Part shown: piece by piece, positions 44,329 to 53,631 of the stretch | Numbering within the stretch: position 1 is the first letter of the stretch | Layout: each line of letters starts with the position of its first letter | Source: Marinobacter manganoxydans MnI7-9 | Lineage (GTDB): Bacteria; Pseudomonadota; Gammaproteobacteria; Pseudomonadales; Oleiphilaceae | Direction: 5' to 3' | Assembly: GCF_000235625.1 (NCBI RefSeq) | Contig: NZ_AGTR01000053.1 | Span: forward strand, 1-64,000 | Length of the DNA: 64,000 bases | The notes under the pieces: model-generated | What the model saw: only the letters and a program-made list of their open reading frames with translations | What the model was told of the DNA's origin: nothing | The model's database searches: none | Position numbers and translations under genes: made by a program

Positions 44329-44347
44329 CGGTGGCCTCAGGCCACCG
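44329..44347 (-). terminator. Small hairpin around the paaJ stop codon
   Basis: An 8-base stem CGGTGGCC/GGCCACCG has the paaJ stop TGA as its 3-base loop on the minus strand. There is no T-run. It may reduce expression of paaK downstream. Confidence 0.35.
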
Positions 44348-45584
44348 TATCCGTGCGCTCAATGATCAGGGCGATACCCTGACCAACGCCGATGCACATG
44401 GTGCAGAGGGCATAGCGCGCTCTCTGGCCTGCAGCGTGGCGACGTTCCAGTTCGTTAAGGGCGGTGGTTACCAGCCGGGCTCCGCTCATGCCCAGGGGGT
44501 GGCCCAGGGCAATGGCGCCACCGTTCGGGTTCACGTGCTCGGCATCATCCGGCAGGCCGAGGTCCCGGGTAACTGCCAGGGCCTGGGCGGCAAACGCCTC
44601 GTTCAGCTCGATCACATCCATATCCGCCAGTTCCAGGCCGGCCGTGGCCAGAACCTTGCGGGTGGCGGGAGCCGGGCCAAAGCCCATGATCCGGGGCTCC
44701 ACGCCGGCCGTTGACATGGCAACGATTCGAGCGCGGGGTTTAAGGTTGTATTGCTTGAGAGCATCGGCTCCGGCCAGCAGCAGTGCGCAGGCGCCGTCGT
44801 TCACGCCGGACGCGTTACCGGCGGTGACTGTGCCGTTTTCACGGAACGGGGTCGGCAGCGAGGCCAGCTTTTCAAGGCTGGTTTCCCGGGGGTGCTCATC
44901 AGTATCCACCACCAGTGGGTCTTGCTTGCGACGGGGAATCGTGACCGGTGTGATCTCCGTAGCGAATCGGCCATCCTTTTGGGCGGCCGCTGTGCGCTGC
45001 TGGCTGCGCAGGGCAAAGGCGTCCTGATCTTCCCGCGAAATGCCGAAATCGGCCGCCACGTTCTCGGCGGTTTCGGGCATGGAATCGATGCCGTATTGCT
45101 TTTTCAGGACCGGGTTTACAAAACGCCAGCCGATGGTGGTGTCAAAAATCTCCGCCTTGCGGCTGAACGCGGACTCGGCCTTGCCCATAACGAAGGGAGC
45201 CCGAGACATGGATTCGACGCCGCCGGCAATCATCAGCTGGGTTTCGCCAGTACGGATGGCCCGGGCGGCGCTGCCCACTGCATCCATGCCGGAACCGCAC
45301 AGGCGGTTGATGGTGCTGCCCGGCACGTCTACCGGCAGGCCTGCCAGCAGAAGGGACATGCGGGCAACGTCGCGGTTGTCTTCGCCGGCCTGGTTGGCAC
45401 AGCCGTAGAGAACGTCGTCAACTTTCGACCAGTCCAGGTCGGGATGACGCTCGGTCAGCGCCTTGATGGGGATGGCGCCCAGGTCGTCTGCACGCACTGC
45501 GGAGAGAGCGCCGCCATAACGACCGATGGGGGTGCGAATGGCATCGACGATGTAAGCGTCTTTCAAGGTGTTGTCGGTGCTCAT
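44337..45584 (-). CDS. paaJ: 3-oxoadipyl-CoA thiolase PaaJ
   Basis: The 415-residue thiolase splits 3-oxoadipyl-CoA into succinyl-CoA and acetyl-CoA, and acts on the earlier 3-oxo-5,6-didehydrosuberyl-CoA. Active-site residues are visible: Cys in [12 protein letters not shown], His in [19 protein letters not shown] and the second Cys in [10 protein letters not shown]. It could equally be called PcaF; the paa setting decides the name. Its start overlaps the end of paaI by 4 bases. Confidence 0.93.
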   Translation of the reverse strand: MSTDNTLKDAYIVDAIRTPIGRYGGALSAVRADDLGAIPIKALTERHPDLDWSKVDDVLYGCANQAGEDNRDVARMSLLLAGLPVDVPGSTINRLCGSGMDAVGSAARAIRTGETQLMIAGGVESMSRAPFVMGKAESAFSRKAEIFDTTIGWRFVNPVLKKQYGIDSMPETAENVAADFGISREDQDAFALRSQQRTAAAQKDGRFATEITPVTIPRRKQDPLVVDTDEHPRETSLEKLASLPTPFRENGTVTAGNASGVNDGACALLLAGADALKQYNLKPRARIVAMSTAGVEPRIMGFGPAPATRKVLATAGLELADMDVIELNEAFAAQALAVTRDLGLPDDAEHVNPNGGAIALGHPLGMSGARLVTTALNELERRHAAGQRARYALCTMCIGVGQGIALIIERTDTVA

Positions 45585-46027
45585 GCAGTTTCCTCCGAGT
45601 TGCGAACGGTGCCACGAACCTCGTAGGAGCGGCCCCGGAACAGGGCAACCTTGCGGCCGTCCTGATTGGTTAGTGTGATGTCGTAAACGCCGGTGCGGCC
45701 GCCGCGGGCCTGTTCTTCGGCGGTGGCGGTCAGCAGGTCGCCCTCTTTGGCGCCGTACATGTAATCAATGCTGCAACCGGAGGCCACGGTGGCGCGGTCG
45801 TAGCTGTTACAGGCAAACGCAAACGCCGAATCGGCCAGGGTGAACAGGTAACCGCCGTGGCAGGAGCCGTGGCCCTGGATCATGTCGCAGGTGACCGTCA
45901 TGGTGAGCACTGCCTTGCCCGGGGCAACGGACTCGATGTTCATGCCCAGTTTCTGGCTGGCGCGGTCCCGCGCGAACATGGCCTTGGCGCATTCTTCGGC
46001 GAGTACTTGCGGATCCATCTCGCTCAT
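45581..46027 (-). CDS. paaI: Hydroxyphenylacetyl-CoA thioesterase PaaI
   Basis: The 148-residue hot-dog thioesterase has the PaaI motif [24 protein letters not shown], with the catalytic Asp and the conserved HGG. It is thought to release CoA from dead-end ring products and rescue the pathway. It overlaps paaH (4 bases) and paaJ (4 bases), so the three are closely coupled. Confidence 0.94.
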   Translation of the reverse strand: MSEMDPQVLAEECAKAMFARDRASQKLGMNIESVAPGKAVLTMTVTCDMIQGHGSCHGGYLFTLADSAFAFACNSYDRATVASGCSIDYMYGAKEGDLLTATAEEQARGGRTGVYDITLTNQDGRKVALFRGRSYEVRGTVRNSEETA

Positions 46028-47544
46028 GAATAAAACCCCTTCTGTGCAAATGCGTTCTTCCGGAGCAGCAGGGCAGGGCGATAGCGGTCCTCTGCGTAGC
46101 TGGTCTGGATGTTGGTGAGCACCTTGAACACGTGGCCCGCGCCCAGGCGGTCGCTCCAGCTCAGGGGGCCGTCGGGATAGTTCAGGCCCGCTTTCATTGC
46201 CAGATCGATATCCGCGACCGTTGCAACATCGTGCAGAGCCGCATCGGCCGCTTCATTCGCCAGCATGGCGACGGTACGCATGATGACCAGCCCCGGCCGG
46301 TCCGCGATCAGGCTGACTTCGATACCCGCTTTTTGCAGTAAAGCACAGGCACAGGAAACCGCTGCGTCGGACGCCTGATCGGCAGGCGCCAGGGCAAGCC
46401 GGCTTGCTTTGCTGTAGTCAAAGGCAAGGTCAAACAGCACCAGATTGGCGAGGCCCTCACAGGCGGCACGCTCGGTAGCCATCCGGCCGTCGGTAAGTGC
46501 CAGTACCGCATCGCCGAAGCGAATCTGGCCCGGGCCGTCGCGCTCGATAATGGTCAGGCCGGCTGCCTTCAGTCGCTCCAGCAACGGTGCGGCTACGCCG
46601 GGATTGCCTTCGGCAATGACCACGGACTCATCGGATTGATGTGCCGGCTCGGTCTTTGGCTGCGGCTTTTCCGCACTCTCGCCATAGGGATAGAACCCCT
46701 GGCCGCTCTTGCGTCCCAGGCGACCGGCTTCCACCAGTTCTTTCTGGATCAGCGACGGTAGAAAGCGGGGGTCCTGATAATAGGAATTAAAGACAGAGCT
46801 GGTAACCGCATAATTGACGTCGTGTCCGATCAGGTCGGTCAGCTCGAATGCGCCCATGCGGAACTGGCCAGCTTCGCGGATAATCGCATCCAGGGTGGCG
46901 GCATCGGTGGCCTGCTCCTGAAGGAGGCGAAGGCTCTCCGCGTAAAACGGACGGGCCACGCGGTTCACGATGAAGCCCGGAGTCGACGTTGCATACACCG
47001 GCTTCTTGCCCCAGGCGGTGGCCGTGGCATGGACGGTATCGGCAACGGTCTTGCTGGTCGCCAGCCCCATGACCACTTCGACCAGCGCCATCAGCGGTGC
47101 CGGGTTGAAGAAGTGCATGCCCACCAGACGCTCCGGTTTGCTCATGTCAGCACCGAGGGCGGTAACAGAGATGGAGGAGGTGTTGGTGGCGAGGATCGTA
47201 TCGGCGGTACACAGGTCTTCAAGGCTCGCCAGCAGCTGACGTTTGATCTGGAGGTCTTCGATGATGGCCTCGATCACCAGCCCGGCGTCTGCGACGTCAT
47301 CAAGCTTTGCAACCGGGTGAATCCGGCCGATCACATCGTCCAGCTCCTGCTGCTGCATCTTGCCTTTGTCGACACGACGCTGAAGCTGCTTCGCGATACC
47401 GTCACGGCCCGCCTCGGCGGCACCCTCTCTCTGGTCGTGCAGGTAAACCTGGTGGCCTGCCTGGGCGGCCACCTGGGCAATGCCGGAGCCCATGGCGCCG
47501 GCGCCGACGACGGCAACTTTGGTTTGAGTATCCAGTGCCGGCAT
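46024..47544 (-). CDS. paaH: 3-hydroxyadipyl-CoA dehydrogenase PaaH
   Basis: The 506-residue NAD-dependent dehydrogenase has the Rossmann motif VAVVGAGAMGSGIAQVAAQAGH, the catalytic His region GMHFFNPAPLMALVEVV and a repeated C-terminal dimerisation domain (two RxGMGAFELxDLIGHDV-like segments: QFRMGAFELTDLIGHDVNYAV and a second near 455-480). It oxidises 3-hydroxyadipyl-CoA. It follows paaG by 3 bases. Confidence 0.94.
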   Translation of the reverse strand: MPALDTQTKVAVVGAGAMGSGIAQVAAQAGHQVYLHDQREGAAEAGRDGIAKQLQRRVDKGKMQQQELDDVIGRIHPVAKLDDVADAGLVIEAIIEDLQIKRQLLASLEDLCTADTILATNTSSISVTALGADMSKPERLVGMHFFNPAPLMALVEVVMGLATSKTVADTVHATATAWGKKPVYATSTPGFIVNRVARPFYAESLRLLQEQATDAATLDAIIREAGQFRMGAFELTDLIGHDVNYAVTSSVFNSYYQDPRFLPSLIQKELVEAGRLGRKSGQGFYPYGESAEKPQPKTEPAHQSDESVVIAEGNPGVAAPLLERLKAAGLTIIERDGPGQIRFGDAVLALTDGRMATERAACEGLANLVLFDLAFDYSKASRLALAPADQASDAAVSCACALLQKAGIEVSLIADRPGLVIMRTVAMLANEAADAALHDVATVADIDLAMKAGLNYPDGPLSWSDRLGAGHVFKVLTNIQTSYAEDRYRPALLLRKNAFAQKGFYS

Positions 47545-47547
47545 GGC

Positions 47548-48339
47548 TTATTTCCCCTTGAAGTTCGGCGTGCGTTTTTCCATGAAGGCGGCAACGCCCT
47601 CACGGTAGTCTTCGGTCTGTCCCGCCATGCGCTGCAGATCGCGCTCCAGATTGATCTGCTCTTCAAAGGTGTTGCTGGCGCTGGCGTGCAGTGCCCGCTT
47701 GATCAGTGCAAGGCCCTTGGTCGGTTGGGTCGCGAAATGGCGGGCAAGTTTCATGGTCTCTTCCATGAGTTGCTCGTTATCAACGCAACGCCAGATCATG
47801 CCCCAGTTCTCGGCCTGCTCGGCGCTGATCTTGTCGCCCAGAAGTGCCATGCCTTTGGCTCTGGCCATGCCCGCTACCCGGGGCAGAGTCCAGGTGCCGC
47901 CGGAATCAGGTACCAGCCCCAGTTTGCAGAAGGCCTGAACGAAATTGGCTGAGCGGGCCGCGAGGGTAATGTCGCAGGCCAGGGCAATGTTGGCGCCGGC
48001 GCCAGCGGCCACCCCGTTAACCGCGCAGAGCACGGGCATCGGCAGATCCCGGAGGCTTCGCATCAGCGGGTTGTAATAGTTCTCCAGAGAGGCGCCCAGG
48101 TCCGGCATTTCCTGATCTGGCGAGACGCTGCGGTCGGAAAGATCCTGCCCCGCACAAAAACCCCGGCCGGAGCCGGTGATGACCAGTACACGGACAGACT
48201 CATCCTTGCGCACGGTGCTGATGGCATCGCGCATACGCTCATGCATTTCAACGTTGAAACTGTTCAGGTTGTCCGGACGGTTCAGGGTAAGCAGAGCCAC
48301 GCCCTGATCGATTTCAAGAAGAATGCTCGGCTGAGTCAT
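47548..48339 (-). CDS. paaG: Ring-1,2-epoxyphenylacetyl-CoA isomerase PaaG
   Basis: The 263-residue crotonase-fold enzyme converts the epoxide to oxepin-CoA and moves a double bond later in the pathway. The family patterns GFCAGQDLSDR, CAVNGVAAGAGANIALACDI and FCKLGLVPDSGGTWTLPR mark it as PaaG rather than PaaF. The ATG at 48339 gives the usual start, MTQPSILLEIDQ; a longer form from 48402 would begin in the promoter. It is the first gene of paaGHIJK, behind the promoter at 48424-48451. Confidence 0.93.
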   Translation of the reverse strand: MTQPSILLEIDQGVALLTLNRPDNLNSFNVEMHERMRDAISTVRKDESVRVLVITGSGRGFCAGQDLSDRSVSPDQEMPDLGASLENYYNPLMRSLRDLPMPVLCAVNGVAAGAGANIALACDITLAARSANFVQAFCKLGLVPDSGGTWTLPRVAGMARAKGMALLGDKISAEQAENWGMIWRCVDNEQLMEETMKLARHFATQPTKGLALIKRALHASASNTFEEQINLERDLQRMAGQTEDYREGVAAFMEKRTPNFKGK

Positions 48340-48423
48340 GGCGGTATGTCCTGTTGTTTGTTGTAGGGGGGATAGCGCGAAAGGTGTGTTAAATCGGCAC
48401 ACTGCTATCGAATGTGGAAAATG

Positions 48424-48451
48424 AGTATATCTTAGAATTGATACTCGTCAA
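48424..48451 (-). promoter_or_regulatory. paaG promoter with possible PaaX site
   Basis: On the minus strand, TTGACG (48446-48451) and TATACT (48424-48429) with a 16-base spacer form a good sigma-70 promoter 85 bases upstream of paaG. The -35 box is part of TTGATACTCGTCAA (48438-48451, plus strand), which differs in one base from 31325-31338 at the paaX promoter. The rest of the 384-base gap to paaY shows nothing else. Confidence 0.6.
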
Positions 48452-48723
48452 GGATTGTTCTGGCTTGGTTCTGTATCACTTTGGTCGGAGGTAATCGCCT
48501 GCTTTGTCTATATTGCTGAATATCCGGTAAAAATTCATCAGCGCTCTCAGGTTTGAGCCATTGCAGGGGTGGATTCTCGTCTCAAAACAGGCGCTAAGGT
48601 ATGAAAAATCTCCCGGAAAAGGATAATGTGATACAGAAAATGAATCACAATGACTTTTCGGGTCCCACGTTCAGCCTGTCGTTTGGCGGAGCGCTGCCAG
48701 GCCCGTCCGCGAAGGAGACCGTT

Positions 48724-49323
48724 ATGCCCAGCTACAGTATAGAAGGCGTTGTTCCTGTTGTTCATCCGTCCGCCTATGTGCATCCAACCGCCGTTCTCAT
48801 TGGGGATGTCTGGATCGGACCGGATTGCTACGTGGGGCCTGCGGCTTCGCTGCGTGCAGATTTCGGGCGGATCATTCTGAAACAGGGGTCGAATGTTCAG
48901 GACACGTGTGTCATGCATGCCTTTCCCGGGATGGATACGGTTGTCGAGAAAAACGGACACGTCGGCCATGGCGCAATCCTGCACGGCTGCGTTGTCGGAG
49001 AAGATGCCATGGTGGGCATGAATGCGGTGGTGATGGATGAGGCGCACATTGCACCCCGCTCCATTGTTGGCGCCTGCGCGTTTGTTAAGGCGAAGTTTAC
49101 CTGTGAGCCGGGATCGCTGATTGTTGGCTCGCCGGCCAAGGTTATGCGCATGCTGAGCGACAAGGAAATCGCCTGGAAGAGAAAGGGCACAGAAGAGTAC
49201 CAGCGACTCACGCTTCGTTCTCTGGCAAGCCTTGAGGAGGTCCAGCCACTGTCAGAAGCTGAGACGGATCGGCCCCGGGTGGACGCCAGCGGTTACAAGC
49301 CCAAGTACGAGCAGTCCGAATAG
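48724..49323 (+). CDS. paaY: Gamma-carbonic-anhydrase-like protein PaaY
   Basis: The 199-residue left-handed beta-helix protein has hexapeptide repeats (VHPTAVLIGDVWIGPDCYVGPAASLRADFG, in outline) and metal-ligand histidines in MHAFPG and NGHVGHGAILHG. PaaY is a thioesterase of the paa pathway that, like PaaI, clears toxic CoA by-products. The ATG at 48724 follows AAGGAGA. It is divergent from paaG and probably shares the control region between them. Confidence 0.9.
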   Translation: MPSYSIEGVVPVVHPSAYVHPTAVLIGDVWIGPDCYVGPAASLRADFGRIILKQGSNVQDTCVMHAFPGMDTVVEKNGHVGHGAILHGCVVGEDAMVGMNAVVMDEAHIAPRSIVGACAFVKAKFTCEPGSLIVGSPAKVMRMLSDKEIAWKRKGTEEYQRLTLRSLASLEEVQPLSEAETDRPRVDASGYKPKYEQSE

Positions 49324-49354
49324 ATGGTTTGGCGCCGGATACGGGAAATCGCTT

Positions 49355-49807
49355 TTAGAGTCCGGCGTCCTTGACGTTCTCCATAACCACAAACGTGCTG
49401 GTTTGCAGCACGTGGGGCAGGGCCGAGATTTCCTCCCCAAGAACCTGCCGGTATTCCTGCATGTTGCGGGTTCGGACTTTTAACAGGTAGTCGAAGTTCC
49501 CGGCAATCATGTGGCACTGCTCCACCGCCGAGACGCTCTGAACAGCTTTGTTGAAGGCGGTCAGGGCGCCGCTGCTGGTGTCGTTCAGGGTAACCTGTGC
49601 GAAGGCAATGTGGCTGAGACCAAGTTTGGTCTGGTTAACCAGGGCCGTGTAACCGGTGATGTAGCCGTGCTCCTCAAGCCGGCGCATCCGCACCTGACAT
49701 GGCGTTTTGGAAAGGCCCACCCGGGACGCAAGCTCGGTTACCGTGATTCGGGAGTTCTTCTGTAGCTCGCGAATAATGGATTGGTCTATTCGATCCAATT
49801 CGGCCAT
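49355..49807 (-). CDS. Lrp/AsnC-family transcriptional regulator
   Basis: The 150-residue regulator has an N-terminal helix-turn-helix (LDRIDQSIIRELQKNSRITVTELASRVGLSKTPCQVRMRRLEEHGYI, in outline) and a C-terminal RAM domain that binds amino acids (YLLKVRTRNMQEYRQVLGEEI). It is divergent from the glutamate dehydrogenase gene, with putA beyond it. PutA here lacks the DNA-binding domain, so an Lrp-type activator such as PutR is expected. That this protein is PutR is inference from position. Confidence 0.85.
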   Translation of the reverse strand: MAELDRIDQSIIRELQKNSRITVTELASRVGLSKTPCQVRMRRLEEHGYITGYTALVNQTKLGLSHIAFAQVTLNDTSSGALTAFNKAVQSVSAVEQCHMIAGNFDYLLKVRTRNMQEYRQVLGEEISALPHVLQTSTFVVMENVKDAGL

Positions 49808-49966
49808 GTTGTCTGTTCCAGGTTAAATTAACGGCTAAATCATATGGCAAATATAATCGAAACTCCTCTAATCCGAAACTATATGGTCTAAGTGACTTTC
49901 CGGCCTTGCGTATACTGGTAGGTTCATCAGCCCAGTAAGAACGTTTACCAAGTCCGGAGAGTTTCG

Positions 49967-52900
49967 ATGACCGATTCCCGCGCATTACAAAAACAAACCC
50001 TGCTGGAACAGCTTGCCGATGTCCTCCAGAACCAGGCGTCCGATAACGACGACTCCCTTGAACTCCGGGAGATCGTGGCCCGGATGGTGGAGGAGTCCCG
50101 ATCCTGGGATGACGACCTCCACGGCGAACTGGTCCGGAGTTTCGGCGACTCGATTGGCGGGCGCTATGCCCAGGTGTTCAGTGGCGGGTTCCCTTCGGCC
50201 TACCGGGCGAGGTTTCCGGTGTCAGAGGCACTTGCCGATATTGAGCAGATCCAGTCTATTGCCGTCAGCACCGATGTGCCCATGCGGTTCTACCAACCCA
50301 GAGATCCTTCCGAAACCGGATTCCACTTCAAGCTCTACAGCGAAGGCCAGCCGGTTATCCTGTCAGATGTGATTCCGATTCTGGAGAACCTGGGTATGCG
50401 GGTTCTGGGCGAGCACCCATACCGGGTTCGTCGACGGGATGGCGAAAATTTCGGCGTCAGTGATTTTACCGTCGAACTCCACGACCGGTGCCGGCAAGCC
50501 GACCTGAGAGCTGCAAGGCCGCTGATCCAGTCGGCGTTCCGGGAGATCTGGAACGGCTTTGCAGAAAACGACGATTTCAACCAGCTGATCATGCTCTGCG
50601 GCCTGAGCTGGCGGGAAGTGGCGCTGATCCGAGCCTATGCCCGTTACGTGAAACAACTGCGATTCGGGTTCAGCCAGCCGTTCATTGCAGAAACCCTGGC
50701 CCGGCATCCGGATATCACTTCGCGGCTCGTGGCGTTCTTTTTCAATCGGTTCGAGCCCGGGGTAAAAGGACGTAAGTCCAGGACAGAAAAGCTTGAGGCA
50801 GAGCTGCGGGATTCGCTGGAAGCGGTGGCGAGCCTCGATGACGACCGCATTCTGCGGCGTTTCTTCATGCTCATTCGGGCAACGCTGAGAACCAACTATT
50901 TCCAGGTCCGGGAGGATGGCGGGTTTCCGTCCTATCTGTCGCTCAAGCTGGATCCGTCGTCGATTCCTGACATACCGCGCCCAAGGCCAAAGTTCGAGAT
51001 TTTTGTGTATTCGCCCCGAATCGAAGGCGTGCATCTGCGTGCCGGGCCAGTCGCGCGGGGTGGCCTTCGCTGGTCCGACCGGATTGAGGATTACCGTACG
51101 GAGATCCTTGGCCTGGTGAAGGCCCAGCAGGTCAAGAACTCGGTGATCGTGCCTGCAGGCGCGAAGGGTGGCTTCGTGGTGAAGCAGCCGCCCAGGGATG
51201 GCTCTCGGGAGGCCGTTCGCGAAGAAGGGGTTTCCTGCTATCAGACCTTCATAAGGGGGCTGCTGGATATCACTGATAACCTTGATGACGGCCAGGTAGT
51301 CCCTCCTGCCAATGTCGTTCGCTATGACAGTGATGACACCTATCTGGTGGTCGCCGCCGACAAGGGCACAGCCACGTTTTCCGATATCGCCAACGCACTG
51401 GCGGCAGAGTACAACTTCTGGCTGGGCGATGCCTTTGCCTCCGGGGGCAGTGAGGGCTACGACCACAAGAAAATGGGTATCACCGCCCGGGGCGCCTGGG
51501 AGTCGGTGAAACGGCACTTCCTGGAAAAAGGCACCGATACCCAGAGCGATGAGTTCACCGTGGTCGGTATTGGCGATATGGGTGGCGATGTATTCGGCAA
51601 CGGCATGCTCCTATCCGACCGAATTCGACTTATCGGTGCATTCAATCACCAGCATATTTTTGTCGACCCGGATCCGGATGCTGCGGCCTCGTTTCGCGAG
51701 CGAGAGCGGCTTTTCAAACTGTCCGGCTCATCCTGGGCCGATTACGATACCCAGCTGATCAGCGACGGGGGCGGTGTTTTCTCCAGGTCCATGAAGTCTA
51801 TTCCTGTGTCGTCGCAGATGCGCAAGGTGTTGGGCATCAAGGCACGCAGCCTGTCGCCTGCGGATCTGATCAGCGCTTTGTTGAAAGCGCCGGTAGACAT
51901 GCTCTGGAACGGTGGTATCGGGACCTATGTGAAGGCGCCTTCAGAGTCCCATGAGGATGTTGGCGACAAAACCAACGATGCGCTTCGAATCGACAGTAAC
52001 GAACTGCGATGCAAGGCATTGGGAGAAGGCGGGAACCTGGGTGTTACCCAGAAGGCCCGCATCGACTTCGCCCGTCGTGGCGGCTCCGTGAACAGTGATT
52101 TTATCGATAACGCCGGTGGCGTCGACTGCTCGGACCATGAGGTGAACATCAAGATTCTGCTGAATGACCTGGTGCACCGACAGCTGATGTCGCTTCCGGA
52201 GCGAAACCGGATGCTCAGGGCCATGACGTCTGAGGTGGCCGAACTGGTGCTGCGCAACAATTACCGACAGGCGATGGCGCTGAGTCTTGCCCAGAACCCC
52301 GCAGTTGCCACCGCAGACCAGTACGAACGGCTGATGCGCAGGCTGGAGACAGAAGGCAAACTGGACCGCAGTCTCGAATTTCTTCCGTCGGATGAAGAAT
52401 TGCAGGCTCGCCGTGAGCACGGCGGCGGCCTGACACGCCCTGAACTGGCGGTACTGGTTTCCTACGCAAAAATTGAACTCAAGCAGGCCCTGGTCGCATC
52501 ACCGATCGTCCATGACCCGCGATTCAATTCTGCACTGCACTCGGCTTTCCCGGCCTCTCTGCTGGCCGCCTTCCCGGAAGCGGTGGGGGCCCATCCCCTG
52601 CGTGCAGAAATCTCGGCCACCCAGATTGCCAACGACATGGTAAATCGCATGGGGATCACCTGGTTTGACCGGATACGCAGCGCTACCGGGGCTGATGCTG
52701 GACGGATTGCCTCGGCCTACCTGATCTCCCTGCGAATACATGACGTAGACGCCCATTGGGAGAGTATGGAATCACTGGATGGAAAAATTTACGTCGGCGT
52801 TCAGGCAGACCTGTTCGCCGATGCCATCCGGTTGGTGACCCGAAGCACCAGCTGGCTCTTGCAGAACCGCCGGCAGGCGCTGGACCCGGTTTCCTGTATC

Positions 52901-53461
52901 GACCATTACCGGGCTCCCATGGCGGATGTGCTGGCTTCAAAAAGCCGACTTGAATCGGTGATTCCTGCAAGTCGCTGGTATGAACGCTATGCTGAATACT
53001 GTGAGCGGATGGTTCCGGAAGATCTTTCCGCCTGGTGCGCTTCCGCGGAAAGCCGTTACTGGCTGATGGACATGGTCGAGATCGCCCGTCAGCTGGACGA
53101 AAAGCTGGAGTCGGTGGCCTGGGTGTATTTCACGCTCGGTGAAAGCCTGAACCTGACCTGGTTGGACCGGCAAATGCGGGCCTTCCGGGCAAATGGCCAC
53201 TGGCAAGTGTTGGCGACCATTCATTTCAGGGACGAGCTGGATCATCAGTTACGGAATCTCACGCTAAGCGTGTTTTCCGAGCCCGTTGATGGCGATGGAA
53301 CGCCGGAGAAGCGGATTGAGGCGTGGCGGGGGAACAAGCGGATGTTACTCGCCCGCTGGGAGCGGATGCTGAACGACATGCAGGCCGCCAATGATGTGGA
53401 TTGTGCCGTTTTCTCAGTCGCTCATGGAGTGCTCAGAGAGCTGGCATTGAAAGCCGCATAG
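49967..53461 (+). CDS. NAD-specific glutamate dehydrogenase, short form of the large (GDH-180) class
   Basis: The 1164-residue protein makes 2-oxoglutarate and ammonia from glutamate with NAD. It aligns with the catalytic and C-terminal parts of the 1,600-residue GDH-180 class: GPVARGGLRWSDRIEDYRTEILGLVKAQ, the catalytic lysine in VPAGAKGGFVV, the NAD-binding GIGDMGGDVFGNGML and NGGIGTYVKAP. The N-terminal third (ACT-like regulatory domains) is missing; the frame begins cleanly with its own ATG after GGAG, so this is a natural short form. It sits between the Lrp-type regulator and putA and can burn glutamate made by PutA and the 5-oxoprolinase. Confidence 0.88.
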   Translation: MTDSRALQKQTLLEQLADVLQNQASDNDDSLELREIVARMVEESRSWDDDLHGELVRSFGDSIGGRYAQVFSGGFPSAYRARFPVSEALADIEQIQSIAVSTDVPMRFYQPRDPSETGFHFKLYSEGQPVILSDVIPILENLGMRVLGEHPYRVRRRDGENFGVSDFTVELHDRCRQADLRAARPLIQSAFREIWNGFAENDDFNQLIMLCGLSWREVALIRAYARYVKQLRFGFSQPFIAETLARHPDITSRLVAFFFNRFEPGVKGRKSRTEKLEAELRDSLEAVASLDDDRILRRFFMLIRATLRTNYFQVREDGGFPSYLSLKLDPSSIPDIPRPRPKFEIFVYSPRIEGVHLRAGPVARGGLRWSDRIEDYRTEILGLVKAQQVKNSVIVPAGAKGGFVVKQPPRDGSREAVREEGVSCYQTFIRGLLDITDNLDDGQVVPPANVVRYDSDDTYLVVAADKGTATFSDIANALAAEYNFWLGDAFASGGSEGYDHKKMGITARGAWESVKRHFLEKGTDTQSDEFTVVGIGDMGGDVFGNGMLLSDRIRLIGAFNHQHIFVDPDPDAAASFRERERLFKLSGSSWADYDTQLISDGGGVFSRSMKSIPVSSQMRKVLGIKARSLSPADLISALLKAPVDMLWNGGIGTYVKAPSESHEDVGDKTNDALRIDSNELRCKALGEGGNLGVTQKARIDFARRGGSVNSDFIDNAGGVDCSDHEVNIKILLNDLVHRQLMSLPERNRMLRAMTSEVAELVLRNNYRQAMALSLAQNPAVATADQYERLMRRLETEGKLDRSLEFLPSDEELQARREHGGGLTRPELAVLVSYAKIELKQALVASPIVHDPRFNSALHSAFPASLLAAFPEAVGAHPLRAEISATQIANDMVNRMGITWFDRIRSATGADAGRIASAYLISLRIHDVDAHWESMESLDGKIYVGVQADLFADAIRLVTRSTSWLLQNRRQALDPVSCIDHYRAPMADVLASKSRLESVIPASRWYERYAEYCERMVPEDLSAWCASAESRYWLMDMVEIARQLDEKLESVAWVYFTLGESLNLTWLDRQMRAFRANGHWQVLATIHFRDELDHQLRNLTLSVFSEPVDGDGTPEKRIEAWRGNKRMLLARWERMLNDMQAANDVDCAVFSVAHGVLRELALKAA

Positions 53462-53631
53462 CAGGACTACGACAGGCAAGGTGACTGAAAATCACGTTTT
53501 TTGGAGAAAATTATTAATTTTTTGTGATGTATTAAAGACGTAATGGCACGCTTGCCTTGAATTTATAGCGAAATAGTCTTTGTCGATCTCGGTAGAATGC
53601 CGGAGAGACAAACAACTAAGAGGGTACAACT

